A model generated the notes under the pieces. That model was not told the origin of the DNA. It saw nothing but the letters and a program-made list of their open reading frames with translations, and made no database searches. The position numbers and the translations under genes are program-made. Below are positions 16,372 through 25,183 of a stretch of DNA of 46,661 nt, in pieces. How positions within the stretch are numbered: position 1 is the stretch's first letter; each line of letters starts with the position of its first letter. The DNA lies in contig DEDN01000009.1 of assembly GCA_002349565.1 (NCBI GenBank), positions 1,276 to 47,936 of the forward strand, read 5' to 3'. This DNA is from Alphaproteobacteria bacterium UBA2903. Its GTDB lineage: Bacteria > Pseudomonadota > Alphaproteobacteria > CAAGCB01 > CAG-977.

Positions 16372-16391
16372 GGAAGTGCTACACTTCCTTT
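16372..16391 (+). terminator. weak intrinsic terminator after the IalB-like gene
   Basis: GGAAGTG (16372-16378) pairs with CACTTCC (16382-16388) around a CTA loop. Only three T residues follow, so termination would be weak. Confidence 0.4.
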
Positions 16392-16417
16392 AAGAATCGA
16401 ATCAAGAGGTGTTTGAT

Positions 16418-16864
16418 ATGACCGCTGAAAACAATCCCGTCCGCCAAGAATTCGTTGATATGTACGAAGAAAACCTGATCAACGAAATGGACGCGAAAGG
16501 GGACAACGCAACCGAGGACGAAGAACGGTCCATGCGCGTCAACGCCATGGTTGACGCCGCTTTGCAGGTGCGCAAAGATATGGATCCGCTGTTGGCGACC
16601 CGATTGAAATCGTTGGAAAATTTAAAAGATTACAAACAATATCTGCTGTCCGAATTCAAGCTGTTCGGCGCGGTCGACAAATCCAAAGCGGGCAGAATCT
16701 TTGCCGAATATCTGCTGTTTACGCTGTTGGATGAATTTGAAGTTGACGACAATATCGACTTTGACGTGTTCGGCGACGAACTGGACAAGGCGTATGCGCA
16801 AATGCCCTATGAATATCGGGATTTGCGCCGCATTTATCCGTGGGGCGTTTTGATTGACGACTAA
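16418..16864 (+). CDS. unknown acidic soluble protein
   Basis: I do not recognise this 148-residue protein. It is strongly acidic, rich in Asp/Glu throughout (DNATEDEER, EFEVDDNIDFDVFGDELD), predicted helical, and has no signal peptide or membrane segment. AAGAGGTG about 9 bases upstream supports the ATG at 16418 over an in-frame TTG at 16409. The 3' end overlaps the convergent SDR gene by 4 bases. The conserved-looking C-terminus YEYRDLRRIYPWGVLIDD suggests a real gene. Confidence 0.75.
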   Translation: MTAENNPVRQEFVDMYEENLINEMDAKGDNATEDEERSMRVNAMVDAALQVRKDMDPLLATRLKSLENLKDYKQYLLSEFKLFGAVDKSKAGRIFAEYLLFTLLDEFEVDDNIDFDVFGDELDKAYAQMPYEYRDLRRIYPWGVLIDD

Positions 16865-17625
16865 GCCTTTTTGGGCAGTTTCGACAGCAAAATTTCCGCT
16901 ATCGGCGCGGGCAGACAGCTCATCAGCCAAACGGAAAGCGCAAGCAGGGGCGGAAATGTGATCCGCCCTTTGTTTTTAGACAGCCCTTTGGCAATGACTG
17001 CGGCGGCTTTCGGGGCTTCCATCAAAAACGGCATGGGGAATTTGTTTTTCGCCGTAATGCGCGATTTGACGAATCCGGGGCATATCACGTTGATTTCCAA
17101 TCCTTCGGGCTTCATTGCGCCGCGCAACGCTTCGCCCCACGCGCGCACCGCATTTTTCGACCCCGAATAGGCAGGGGCGGACGGCAGTCCGCGGTATCCC
17201 GCAAGCGAGCCGGTCATCGCGATTTGCCCCGTATGGCGCGGCTTCATCAGTTCCAAGGCGGGCAGGACGGTATTCAATACGCCGTTGACGTTGACCGCGA
17301 AAATCAAGCGGGTCGTTTCAGCCGATTCGATAGTGCCGTCCCCCGGACCCGCCGACACGCCCGCGTTGGCAATCACCAAATCCAGCGGCGCGGTTGCATC
17401 GCAGCGTTTTATCCACTCCGCCGTTTGCCGTTCGTTTGTGACGTCGATTTGTTCGGCGTAAACGGTCGCGCCTTTTTGTTCGCACGCCTGTTTGACGGAT
17501 TGCACGCGGTCGGCGTTTCGTCCGCACAAGAACAAAACCGTGTCCTTTGCGGCGTAATGAATCGCCAAAGCTTCGCCGATGCCGCTGGATGCGCCCGTGA
17601 TTAAAATATGCTGCGGATTTTTCAT
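16861..17625 (-). CDS. short-chain dehydrogenase/reductase (SDR)
   Basis: The 254-residue classical SDR carries the cofactor motif TGASSGIG (10-17), NAG (87-89) and the catalytic S140, Y153 and K157 (PAYSGSK). The C-terminal 30 residues are hydrophobic (LLALSVWLMSCLPAPIAEIL), suggesting membrane association as in some lipid- or sterol-type SDRs. The substrate is unknown. It is divergent from the YicC gene with about 68 bases between starts. Confidence 0.88.
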   Translation of the reverse strand: MKNPQHILITGASSGIGEALAIHYAAKDTVLFLCGRNADRVQSVKQACEQKGATVYAEQIDVTNERQTAEWIKRCDATAPLDLVIANAGVSAGPGDGTIESAETTRLIFAVNVNGVLNTVLPALELMKPRHTGQIAMTGSLAGYRGLPSAPAYSGSKNAVRAWGEALRGAMKPEGLEINVICPGFVKSRITAKNKFPMPFLMEAPKAAAVIAKGLSKNKGRITFPPLLALSVWLMSCLPAPIAEILLSKLPKKA

Positions 17626-17693
17626 TTTTGCTTTCCCTTATCAAGCTTATTTGGCTATAACTTAAAGCAAACGGTTTAAAGGAACTTTAAAAA

Positions 17694-18530
17694 ATGGAAA
17701 GTATGACAGGATTTGCCTGCGTCAAAGCGGGACGGTGGATTTGGACACTGCGCTCCGTCAACGCCAAAGGGCTGGATGTGCGCACCAGACTGGCGGTTGA
17801 CAGCTTGGACAACGACGTGCGCGCCGTGTTGCGTCAAAATTTTGCGCGCGGCACGATAACGGCGGCTTTGGATACGGACGACGCGGCGGGAACGCTGAGC
17901 GTCAATTCGGATTTTTTGGAAACGCTGTGCCGCGAGGCTTTGCGCCAAGCCGAACGCTATCCGTCTTTTCACGTCGGTGATTTGGCGACGCTGATGACCG
18001 TCAAGGGCGTGGTCGAAGCGGGACAGCCCAAGGCGGAGGAAGACGCGCTGAAGCAGTCCTTGCAGCAGGCGGTCGCGGAATTGAAAAAAGCGCGCTTGGC
18101 GGAGGGCGAAAAACTGAAAGCCTGCCTGACGGAAATCGTCGATTCCATTGAATCTTTGGTCAAAACGGCAGAAACGCGCGCCGACGCCCAAAACGAAAAA
18201 ATCCGCCAAACGCTGAAAGCGCAGTACGAATCGTTGAAAGACGCCGTGCCGCTGCCCGAAGAACGGTTCTTGCAGGAAGTGACGGCGTGGATGCTGCGCG
18301 CCGATGTGCGCGAAGAACTCGATCGGCTGAAAGCCCATGTCGAAACCGCCCGCGAATTGTTCGGGCAGGACGGATCCGTCGGGCGCAAGCTGGACTTTTT
18401 ATGTCAGGAATTCAACCGCGAAGCCAACACGCTTTGCTCGAAATCCGCGGACATCGAACTGACGCGGACGGGATTGGCGCTGAAATCGGCGATTGACCGC
18501 CTGCGCGAACAAATTCAAAATATCGAATAA
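17694..18530 (+). CDS. YicC/YloC-family endoribonuclease
   Basis: The 278-residue protein starts with MESMTGFA, close to the family's M-x-S-MTGFA beginning, and contains LRSVNAKGLDVR and the C-terminal DFLCQEFNREANTLCSKSAD segment that marks the YicC/YloC family. Members act in RNA cleavage. The gene lies 12 bases before gmk, a widespread neighbourhood, so the two probably form an operon. AAAGGAA precedes the ATG. Confidence 0.9.
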   Translation: MESMTGFACVKAGRWIWTLRSVNAKGLDVRTRLAVDSLDNDVRAVLRQNFARGTITAALDTDDAAGTLSVNSDFLETLCREALRQAERYPSFHVGDLATLMTVKGVVEAGQPKAEEDALKQSLQQAVAELKKARLAEGEKLKACLTEIVDSIESLVKTAETRADAQNEKIRQTLKAQYESLKDAVPLPEERFLQEVTAWMLRADVREELDRLKAHVETARELFGQDGSVGRKLDFLCQEFNREANTLCSKSADIELTRTGLALKSAIDRLREQIQNIE

Positions 18531-18542
18531 AGGAGAATTGCC

Positions 18543-19175
18543 ATGATTAACAACGGAATTGCAAGACGCGGATTGATGCTGGTGCTGTCGTCGCCGTCGG
18601 GAACGGGGAAAACGGCAATCTCCCACCGTATTTTGGACAGCGATACGAATTTCTTTTTGTCCGTGTCCGCGACGACCCGCGCACCGCGCGTCGGCGAAGT
18701 CGACGGCAAGGATTATTATTTCGTCAGCCGCGAAAAATATGACGAAATGGTCAGAAACGGCGAATTTTTGGAACACGCCGAATTTTGCGGCAACTGCTAC
18801 GGCACGCCCGCAAAACCCGTCCAAGCCGCCCTTGGCGCGGGCAAGGACGTGCTGTTCGATATTGAATGGCAGGGGGCGCGCCAGCTGGCGCAAACCGCGC
18901 GCGACGACGTGGTTAGTGTTTCGATTTTGCCGCCGTCGCTGCCCGAATTGGAACAGCGGCTGATTCACCGCAACGATTCCCCCGAAAACGTCAAAAAGCG
19001 CATGGCGACCGCCGCGACCGAAGCCGCCCATTGGCAGGAATACGATTATGTCGTCATCAATCAAGACCTTGACGAATGCGTCGAAGCGGTCAGGGCGATT
19101 TTAATGGCGGAACGACTGAAGCGTTTGCGCCAAATCGGACTGCAAACCTTTGTCAATCAAATGCTTTCGGCTTGA
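18543..19175 (+). CDS. gmk: guanylate kinase
   Basis: The 210-residue enzyme phosphorylates GMP to GDP with ATP. The P-loop is SPSGTGKT (17-24). The GMP-binding signature SVSATTRAPRVGEVDGKDY follows, and YxFVSREKYDEM and DIEWQGARQL are the next family blocks. AAAGGAG lies before the ATG. The YicC-gmk order is common in alphaproteobacteria. Confidence 0.95.
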   Translation: MINNGIARRGLMLVLSSPSGTGKTAISHRILDSDTNFFLSVSATTRAPRVGEVDGKDYYFVSREKYDEMVRNGEFLEHAEFCGNCYGTPAKPVQAALGAGKDVLFDIEWQGARQLAQTARDDVVSVSILPPSLPELEQRLIHRNDSPENVKKRMATAATEAAHWQEYDYVVINQDLDECVEAVRAILMAERLKRLRQIGLQTFVNQMLSA

Positions 19176-19233
19176 CTTCTTGTAAACTTTGGACAAAAAT
19201 AAAGAAAATTTTGAATAAAAAAGGAGTTTTCCG

Positions 19234-21093
19234 ATGACCGAAGAAATGCCGAAGTGGGACTTGAGCGATTTGTACGAATCCATGGATTCGCCCGAATTGA
19301 AAAAGGATATGGCGGCGCTCAGCGCGGGGGCGACCCGCTTTGAAACCCGCTACAAGGGCGGATTGAGCGAACTGACGCCCGCGGAATTCGGCAAATCCAT
19401 CGTCGAATACGAAAAGCTGAACGAAACGGCGCAAAAGCTGGACACGTTCGCTTATTTGATGCATTCGACGAATATGAATGATCCGACGGTTTCGGGCTTT
19501 TATCAGAACGTTCAGGAAAAAGGCAACGACGTTGCGGGCAAAATGCTGTTCTACACGCTGGAAATCAACAAGCTGAGCGATTCGGAACTGAAAGACAAGC
19601 TGACCGACAAAACGGTGCAGGACTATGCGCCGTGGCTGGAAAACGTCCGCGCGGGACGCGAACATCAGCTGCCCGAAAACTTGGAAAAAATGCTGCTGGA
19701 TAAATCGATGAGCAGCGCGACCGCTTGGAACCGCCTGTATGACGAAACGATGGCGGGACTGCGCTTTACCGTCGGCGGCAAACAGCTGACCGAACCCGAA
19801 GCGACCGCTTTGATGTCGTCGCCCGATATGGAAACCCGCCACGAAGCGGGCGCGGAAATCGACCGCGTGATGAAACAAAATATGCCCGTGTTCGCTTTGA
19901 TTACCAACACTTTGGCGAAAGACAAGCAAATCGAGGATGAATGGCGCGGCTACAAACGCCCGATTTCCGAACGCAACGTCGCCAATCAGGTCGAAGACGA
20001 AGTGGTTGACGCTTTGGTCGATTCCGTCGTGGACAGCCACGAGGACATTTCGCATCGCTACTATAAAATGAAAGCCGACTGGCTGGGCGTGGACAAGCTG
20101 GAATACTGGGACAGAAACGCGCCGATTCCGGGCGTCGAGGGGCGCAAGTACACTTGGGACGAAGCCAAATCCACCGTTTTGGCGGCGTACAACGAATTTT
20201 CGCCCGAAATGGCGGCTATCGGCAAAAAGTTTTTTGACAACAACTGGATTGACGTTGCGCCCAAGGAAGGCAAAGAGGGCGGCGCGTACGCTCATCCCGC
20301 CGTGCCGTCCGCGCATCCGTATTTGATGCTGAACTTTATGGGCAGTTCGAACGACGTGATGACTTTGGCGCACGAATTGGGGCATGGCGTCCACCAGTAT
20401 TTGGCGCGCAAACAGGGGCTTTTGAAATCCGAAACGCCGATTACGCTGGCTGAAACGGCGTCCATTTTCGGCGAAATGATGACGTTTAAATATATGCTGA
20501 AGCATGAAAAAGACCCCAAGCAGCGTTTTGCGATGCTGGCGGAAAAAACGGGTTCCATGCTGAACACGACCGTGCGTCAAATCGCTTTCCACCGCTTTGA
20601 AACGGACGTGCATACCACCCGCCGCAAAGAGGGCGAGCTGTCCCCCGACAAGCTGAACGCGATATGGACGAAAACGCAGACCGAAGCGTTGGGACCCGCC
20701 GTGAAAAACGACGACCGTTCCAGCTCCGCCTGGGCGACGATTCCGCACATGGTTCACACGCCGTTTTATGTGTACGGCTACGCGTTCGGGGATTGCTTGG
20801 TCAATTCTTTGTACAACGTGTACGAAGAGGGCAAAGTCAAAGACTTTCCGAACAAATACATGGAAATGTTGGGCAAGGGCGGTTCGGAACGCCACAAATC
20901 CATGCTGAAGCCGTTCGGGTTGGACGCGTCCAAACCCGATTTTTGGAAAAAGGGTTTGAACGTGATCAAGGGCTTTGTCGACGAACTGGAAGTGCTGACC
21001 GATCAGCTGGGAATGAACAAAAACAAAGCCAAAGGACAGGTAAAAACAAGCCCCGCCGTTGCCAAAGCGGTCGCGCAAAGCAAACAAAGATAA
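19234..21093 (+). CDS. M3-family oligoendopeptidase (PepF-like)
   Basis: This 619-residue cytoplasmic zinc peptidase probably degrades peptides of limited length. The zinc motif HELGH occurs at residues 380-384 (LAHELGHGVHQYL), and the third ligand Glu is likely in ETASIFGEMM some 25 residues later. The N-terminal helical domain begins with WDLSDLYESMDSPELKKDM, typical of oligoendopeptidase F. The C-terminal tail is Lys/Ala-rich. AAAGGAG precedes the ATG, and the gene ends at a strong terminator. Confidence 0.9.
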   Translation: MTEEMPKWDLSDLYESMDSPELKKDMAALSAGATRFETRYKGGLSELTPAEFGKSIVEYEKLNETAQKLDTFAYLMHSTNMNDPTVSGFYQNVQEKGNDVAGKMLFYTLEINKLSDSELKDKLTDKTVQDYAPWLENVRAGREHQLPENLEKMLLDKSMSSATAWNRLYDETMAGLRFTVGGKQLTEPEATALMSSPDMETRHEAGAEIDRVMKQNMPVFALITNTLAKDKQIEDEWRGYKRPISERNVANQVEDEVVDALVDSVVDSHEDISHRYYKMKADWLGVDKLEYWDRNAPIPGVEGRKYTWDEAKSTVLAAYNEFSPEMAAIGKKFFDNNWIDVAPKEGKEGGAYAHPAVPSAHPYLMLNFMGSSNDVMTLAHELGHGVHQYLARKQGLLKSETPITLAETASIFGEMMTFKYMLKHEKDPKQRFAMLAEKTGSMLNTTVRQIAFHRFETDVHTTRRKEGELSPDKLNAIWTKTQTEALGPAVKNDDRSSSAWATIPHMVHTPFYVYGYAFGDCLVNSLYNVYEEGKVKDFPNKYMEMLGKGGSERHKSMLKPFGLDASKPDFWKKGLNVIKGFVDELEVLTDQLGMNKNKAKGQVKTSPAVAKAVAQSKQR

Positions 21094-21126
21094 AAAAAAC
21101 GGAAGCTTTCGGGCTTCCGTTTTTTT
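21092..21126. terminator. intrinsic terminator after the M3 peptidase gene
   Basis: ACGGAAGC (21099-21106) pairs with GCTTCCGT (21113-21120), with A and T runs on the outer sides. It can serve both the peptidase gene and the convergent HIT gene. Confidence 0.9.
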
Positions 21127-21137
21127 GTGCGGCGCTT

Positions 21138-21482
21138 TTAAACGGGCAGCTTTTTGCCCGCCAAAATGTGAACATGCAGGTGGGGGACTTCCTGTCCGCC
21201 GTTTTTGCCCGTGTTCATGACCAGACGATAGCCCGCTTCCGCAACGCCCAGCTGCTCTGCGACTTTGCCGACGGCTTTGAAAAAGCCCGCGACCCGTTCA
21301 GCCGAAGCATGCGCCGTAAAATCCGAAAAATCCGTGTATTCGCCTTTCGGAATCACCAAAACATGAGTGGGGGCTTTGGGATGCAAATCGGGGAACGCGA
21401 TGGCGAAATCGTCCTCGTAAATTTTGTTTGTGGGAATGTCGCCGCGCAAAATCAGCGCGAAAACGTTGTTCTTATCGTACAT
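21138..21482 (-). CDS. HIT-family (HINT-type) nucleotide-binding protein
   Basis: This 114-residue protein has the histidine triad HLHVHIL at 101-107 (H101, H103, H105) and the family's TGKNGGQEVPHLH approach. HINT proteins cleave adenosine phosphoramidates. It lies 3 bases after hisE on the same strand. Alphaproteobacterial his operons sometimes end with such a gene, but a role in histidine synthesis is not known. Confidence 0.9.
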   Translation of the reverse strand: MYDKNNVFALILRGDIPTNKIYEDDFAIAFPDLHPKAPTHVLVIPKGEYTDFSDFTAHASAERVAGFFKAVGKVAEQLGVAEAGYRLVMNTGKNGGQEVPHLHVHILAGKKLPV

Positions 21483-21485
21483 TTT

Positions 21486-21800
21486 TTACTCCTTTGGTCT
21501 GCTGTTTTTTTCGGCGATGCCTGAAATCCCTTCGCGGGATTCCAAAGTTTGCCAAACCTGTTCGGGGCGAATGTCCGCATCCGCCCACAACACCAGTAAA
21601 TGATAAAGCAAATCCGCGCTTTCCGTGATGATGTGCGCCGTGTCGTTTGCTGCGGCGGCAATGACGGTTTCAACGGCTTCTTCGCCGACTTTCTGCGCGA
21701 TGCGGGCGCGTCCGCGGGAAAACAGCTTTGCGGTGTAGGATACCGTCGGATCGGCGGTTTTGCGGGCGGCGACCGTTTCGAACAAGCGATCCAGAATCAT
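21486..21800 (-). CDS. hisE: phosphoribosyl-ATP diphosphatase
   Basis: The 104-residue HisE removes diphosphate from phosphoribosyl-ATP, the second step of histidine synthesis. KVGEEAVETVIAA and ESADLLYHLLVLW carry the conserved Glu/Asp metal ligands. The ATG at 21800 overlaps the hisA stop by 4 bases and is preceded by AAGGAGGAC. A longer reading to 22052 merely runs through hisA in another frame. Confidence 0.93.
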   Translation of the reverse strand: MILDRLFETVAARKTADPTVSYTAKLFSRGRARIAQKVGEEAVETVIAAAANDTAHIITESADLLYHLLVLWADADIRPEQVWQTLESREGISGIAEKNSRPKE

Positions 21801-22531
21801 TGTTGTCCTCCTTTTAAAACGTTCAGAGCTTCGGCGACGGTGAACGCGTTTTCGTACAAAGCGCGTCCCGTGATCACGCCTGTTATATTCGGAATGTTTA
21901 ATTTGGCGCAATCGGCGATGTCTTGCAAGCGGGAAATGCCGCCCGACACGATGACGGGGGTTGAAATTTGTCGCGCCAGAGCGGCGGTAGCGGCAAGGTT
22001 TGCACCCCGCATCACGCCGTCGCGGGCGATGTCCGTGTGAATAATCGCGCAAACGCCGCAGTCTTCAAACTGCTTTGCAAGATCAATGTCCGCAACGGAC
22101 GATGTTTCAGCCCAGCCCTCGACGGCGACAAAGCCGTTTTTGGCATCGATGCCGACCGCGATGCGGTTCGGGAATAGGCGGCATGCGTCCTTGACAAAAG
22201 CGGGGTTTTTCAACGCGATTGTTCCCAAAATAACCCGCGACACACCGCAATTCAGCCATTTTTCAATGGTGGCAAGCGAACGGATGCCGCCCCCCAGTTC
22301 GATTTTCATATCGACGGCGGAACATATCGATTCAACGGCGGCTGTGTTGACGGGGCATCCCGCGAACGCGCCGTCCAAATCGACGATATGCAGCCATTTC
22401 GCGCCTTGTTTTTCAAAAGCGGAGGCTTGGGCGGCGGGATCGTCGCAAAACACGGTCGATTTGTTCATATCGCCTTGTTTCAATCGGACGCAAGCTCCGT
22501 CTTTCAAATCGATTGCCGGCAGTAAATCCAT
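21797..22531 (-). CDS. hisA: ProFAR isomerase HisA
   Basis: The 244-residue TIM barrel begins with MDLLPAIDLKDGACVRLKQG, including the catalytic Asp (D8). GGGIRSL and TDIARDGVMRG supply the phosphate-binding and second catalytic Asp segments, and SGGISRLQDI the second phosphate site. HisF, which normally follows HisA in alphaproteobacterial his clusters, is not between hisA and hisE here. Confidence 0.95.
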   Translation of the reverse strand: MDLLPAIDLKDGACVRLKQGDMNKSTVFCDDPAAQASAFEKQGAKWLHIVDLDGAFAGCPVNTAAVESICSAVDMKIELGGGIRSLATIEKWLNCGVSRVILGTIALKNPAFVKDACRLFPNRIAVGIDAKNGFVAVEGWAETSSVADIDLAKQFEDCGVCAIIHTDIARDGVMRGANLAATAALARQISTPVIVSGGISRLQDIADCAKLNIPNITGVITGRALYENAFTVAEALNVLKGGQQ

Positions 22532-22612
22532 AGGGAAACCCTTTCATAAAACTTTTTTTAAGGTTTTTCTGATTATGTAAAATAGACTTTAAATATAAAT
22601 AACGGGTATCTG

Positions 22613-24619
22613 ATGAAAATGAAACGCTTTTTATTGTCGGTAATGATTTTTTGCACCGCTCAGATGCCCATGTACGGTTTTGCGGCGACAGCGACGGGGG
22701 AATTGGCGGAGCGGCTGTTTTCCTATGACGCAAAGCTTGCCCCGATAAAACTGGAATATGTCGATTTCAAAATCGACCGCGCCCGCACGGCGGAAGAATG
22801 GGGCAAAGACATCGGTCGGTACAACTTCAAACTGTTCGGCTGCAAACGCGCCGACAAAAAGCTGGTTTTGAACCAAGGGCGCGCCATGCGCCGCGATATG
22901 AAATTCGGCGACGTGTTTTTTGAGGAAATGAACGAACTGTTCCCCGTCGTCGTTGCCAAAGACAGCCCGTATTATCCGTACTCTGTCGGCGACGTGCCGC
23001 CGGGATATCTGATTACGGCGGAAATCAAGGACTTGTACATCAACGTATGCGACCATTACGACTGGCGGACGCGTGTTTATTCCCAGCTGCGCAGCGGAAC
23101 GGCGGAAATCAAAGTGCTGTGGCGCGTGATTACGCCGTATAACCGCAAGCTGTACTGGGAAGATTCGACCCACGGCTACGCCCGCATTGAAGACCCGATA
23201 CGCAACGGGGAAGTGCGCTTGGCGGAAAAAGCGTTCGCGGACGCTTTGGTGCGGCTGATCGGTATGCCCGGATTTTTGGAAACCATGCGCAACAAACCCG
23301 ATGCCGCGATGCTGGCGCAGGCGAAAGCGGCGTTTGAAGAACAATCCGCGCAGCACATCCGCGCGCGTGACAAACTGAAGTCCTCCTACCGCCGAAGCCG
23401 CACGACGTTTTATTCGGAACGCCGCCGTTTGCGGGAATTGGAAACGCTGAAAAAACTGCTGCCGCCCGAACATTCCATTCTGGACGCGCTGGGGCATGAA
23501 ATGGCGGATGTACACGGTTTGGGCGGCAATTTGCTGACCGCCGCGCAAAAACGGCAGACGGCGGAAACCGTCGAAGACGCTTATGCCGCTTTGGCTCCCG
23601 ACGAAAAATCCTTATATGACAGGCTGTCGTCGTTTAACGGCGGGGAACAGCTGACCGACGAGGAAAAAGCCATTCTGGCGCGCATGCTGCAGGACGAAGC
23701 CAAAAGCGGAATGTTCGCGCGCCTGCTGCAAAGCGGGGACGGACAGGGCGTTTACGGGCGTTTGCTGTCCGACGGCGACATAGAGCGTTCTTTGTACGGC
23801 AAAGTGCTGAATTCTTCGCCGCTGCTGCGGTTGTTCGACGGCTATCTGTTCGCGGCGGAAATGGACAAGGAAGCCGTGGATACGCTGCTGGACGGCGATC
23901 TGTCTCGGCAAAGGAACAAATACGGCTTTATCGTTTCGCCGATTGACGGCTGGATCACGATCAACAATCAAAAGCCGTTCCGCTATTTGTCGCCCGCGCG
24001 CATTTACCGCATCCGCGCCAGCGTCGTCGCCGTTTCGAACGACGAAGACGTCGGATCGGGATTGGTCATTGCGCCGTCGCTGGTGCTGACGAACTATTCG
24101 GTGACCAAATCGTCCCCTTACGCCAAAATCGAATTTTTGGATGGGCGTGTCGTTCCCGCGATGGTTTTGCGCGTGTCCAAAGAAAAAGACGTTGCTTTGC
24201 TGTACATGCCGCCTGCGCAATTCAACAAATACAACTGGCCCATTCCCTTGAGGCTGGATTTGCCCGATGTCGGCGAAAAATTCTACGCCATCGGCACGCC
24301 GATGCGCGGCGGTTTCGAAGGCGCGCTGGAAAACGGCAAAGTCGCGGGCTACCGCTATATGGATTCGGGGGTCGATATCTTAACGACGACGAATGTTCAA
24401 AGCGTGACTTTGGGCGGACTGCTGGTTGATGAAAACGGCAACGGCATCGGGCTGGCGCATGCGGGCGAAAGCTTGACGGACAGCCGCCGCGACGGCTTTA
24501 TTCCCATCGGCGACGCGTTTGACGCTTTGAAAGTGCGCATCTTGGACCGCGATATGGATGAAACGCCGACCGACAAGGCTCTGCGTCTGAAAAAAGCGCG
24601 CGACAATTACATCAAATAA
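22613..24619 (+). CDS. secreted trypsin-like protein lacking catalytic His and Ser
   Basis: The 668-residue exported protein has a signal peptide (MKMKRFLLSVMIFCTAQMP). An N-terminal domain of unknown type (about 30-230) and a charged helical linker follow. The region at about 480-640 is an HtrA/trypsin-like fold with SVVAVSNDEDVGSGLVIAPS, followed by VLTNYSVTK where VLTNxHVV is expected, so the catalytic His is Ser (S496). The Asp is kept in KEKDVALL (D526). The GNSGGPL segment reads VTLGGLL, so the catalytic Ser is Leu (L600). It is therefore most likely an inactive protease homologue used for binding. No strong Shine-Dalgarno is seen. It stands alone between divergent and convergent neighbours. 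Confidence 0.75.
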   Translation: MKMKRFLLSVMIFCTAQMPMYGFAATATGELAERLFSYDAKLAPIKLEYVDFKIDRARTAEEWGKDIGRYNFKLFGCKRADKKLVLNQGRAMRRDMKFGDVFFEEMNELFPVVVAKDSPYYPYSVGDVPPGYLITAEIKDLYINVCDHYDWRTRVYSQLRSGTAEIKVLWRVITPYNRKLYWEDSTHGYARIEDPIRNGEVRLAEKAFADALVRLIGMPGFLETMRNKPDAAMLAQAKAAFEEQSAQHIRARDKLKSSYRRSRTTFYSERRRLRELETLKKLLPPEHSILDALGHEMADVHGLGGNLLTAAQKRQTAETVEDAYAALAPDEKSLYDRLSSFNGGEQLTDEEKAILARMLQDEAKSGMFARLLQSGDGQGVYGRLLSDGDIERSLYGKVLNSSPLLRLFDGYLFAAEMDKEAVDTLLDGDLSRQRNKYGFIVSPIDGWITINNQKPFRYLSPARIYRIRASVVAVSNDEDVGSGLVIAPSLVLTNYSVTKSSPYAKIEFLDGRVVPAMVLRVSKEKDVALLYMPPAQFNKYNWPIPLRLDLPDVGEKFYAIGTPMRGGFEGALENGKVAGYRYMDSGVDILTTTNVQSVTLGGLLVDENGNGIGLAHAGESLTDSRRDGFIPIGDAFDALKVRILDRDMDETPTDKALRLKKARDNYIK

Positions 24620-24622
24620 GGC

Positions 24623-25171
24623 TTATTTTCCGAAAAACATTTCGGACATATCCAGCAGCTGCGTTTTGACGGGCAAAGTAAAATCGGCGTCCGTCAGTGC
24701 GGTTTCGCGGATATCCGTAATGTCAACCCGAAGGGTATCGGTTTTGGTGTAAACGGGAACGCCGAAGCGTTCAGAAACACACACGGTCGTGCCTTTGTCA
24801 TCCGTCAGCAGGCGGCATTCCGTTCCGTTTTTAACGGTCTGTTCGCCCAAAACAAAATCCGAATTTGCGGGCAAAGCGGCGTAATTCGGGACGTTTTTGT
24901 CTTTGACAGCCATTCCCATGACGGAAACGGTGATATCCGTGCCGTCAAACAAAACGGTCGCGGGAAAAGACGAATTGGTGCTTTCCATTTTCCACTTGTT
25001 GCCTTTTTGCTTTGTGGCGTAAGACATCGTTCCGTCGTTTGCCGTAATCGTCAAAGTGTAGGTCAATCCGTGATCGGCGCGGTTGGCTTCGGCTTTTTGC
25101 ATAAACTCGGCAACCGTTTGGGCGTTGGCTGAAAACGAAAACAGCAAAGCGGACAGAATGACTTTTTTCAT
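24623..25171 (-). CDS. periplasmic LolA-like/DUF4412-type protein
   Basis: The 182-residue protein has a signal peptide (MKKVILSALLFSFSANA). The mature part resembles beta-rich LolA-like folds, with TVAEFMQKAEANRADHGLTY, the strand KWKMESTN, ATVLFDGTDITV and GTECRLLTDDKGTTVCVSE with two Cys that may pair. It is 12 bases after the regulator gene upstream and probably in the same transcript. No lipobox is present. A role in lipoprotein transport is only a fold-level guess. Confidence 0.65.
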   Translation of the reverse strand: MKKVILSALLFSFSANAQTVAEFMQKAEANRADHGLTYTLTITANDGTMSYATKQKGNKWKMESTNSSFPATVLFDGTDITVSVMGMAVKDKNVPNYAALPANSDFVLGEQTVKNGTECRLLTDDKGTTVCVSERFGVPVYTKTDTLRVDITDIRETALTDADFTLPVKTQLLDMSEMFFGK

Positions 25172-25183
25172 AAAAAGCTCCTC

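Noticed and set aside
19153..21087. A 644-residue open frame on the minus strand opposite the M3 peptidase
   Set aside because: The text is Phe/Arg/His/Gln-rich as in reverse reading of GC-biased codons. The peptidase with its HELGH motif is the real gene.
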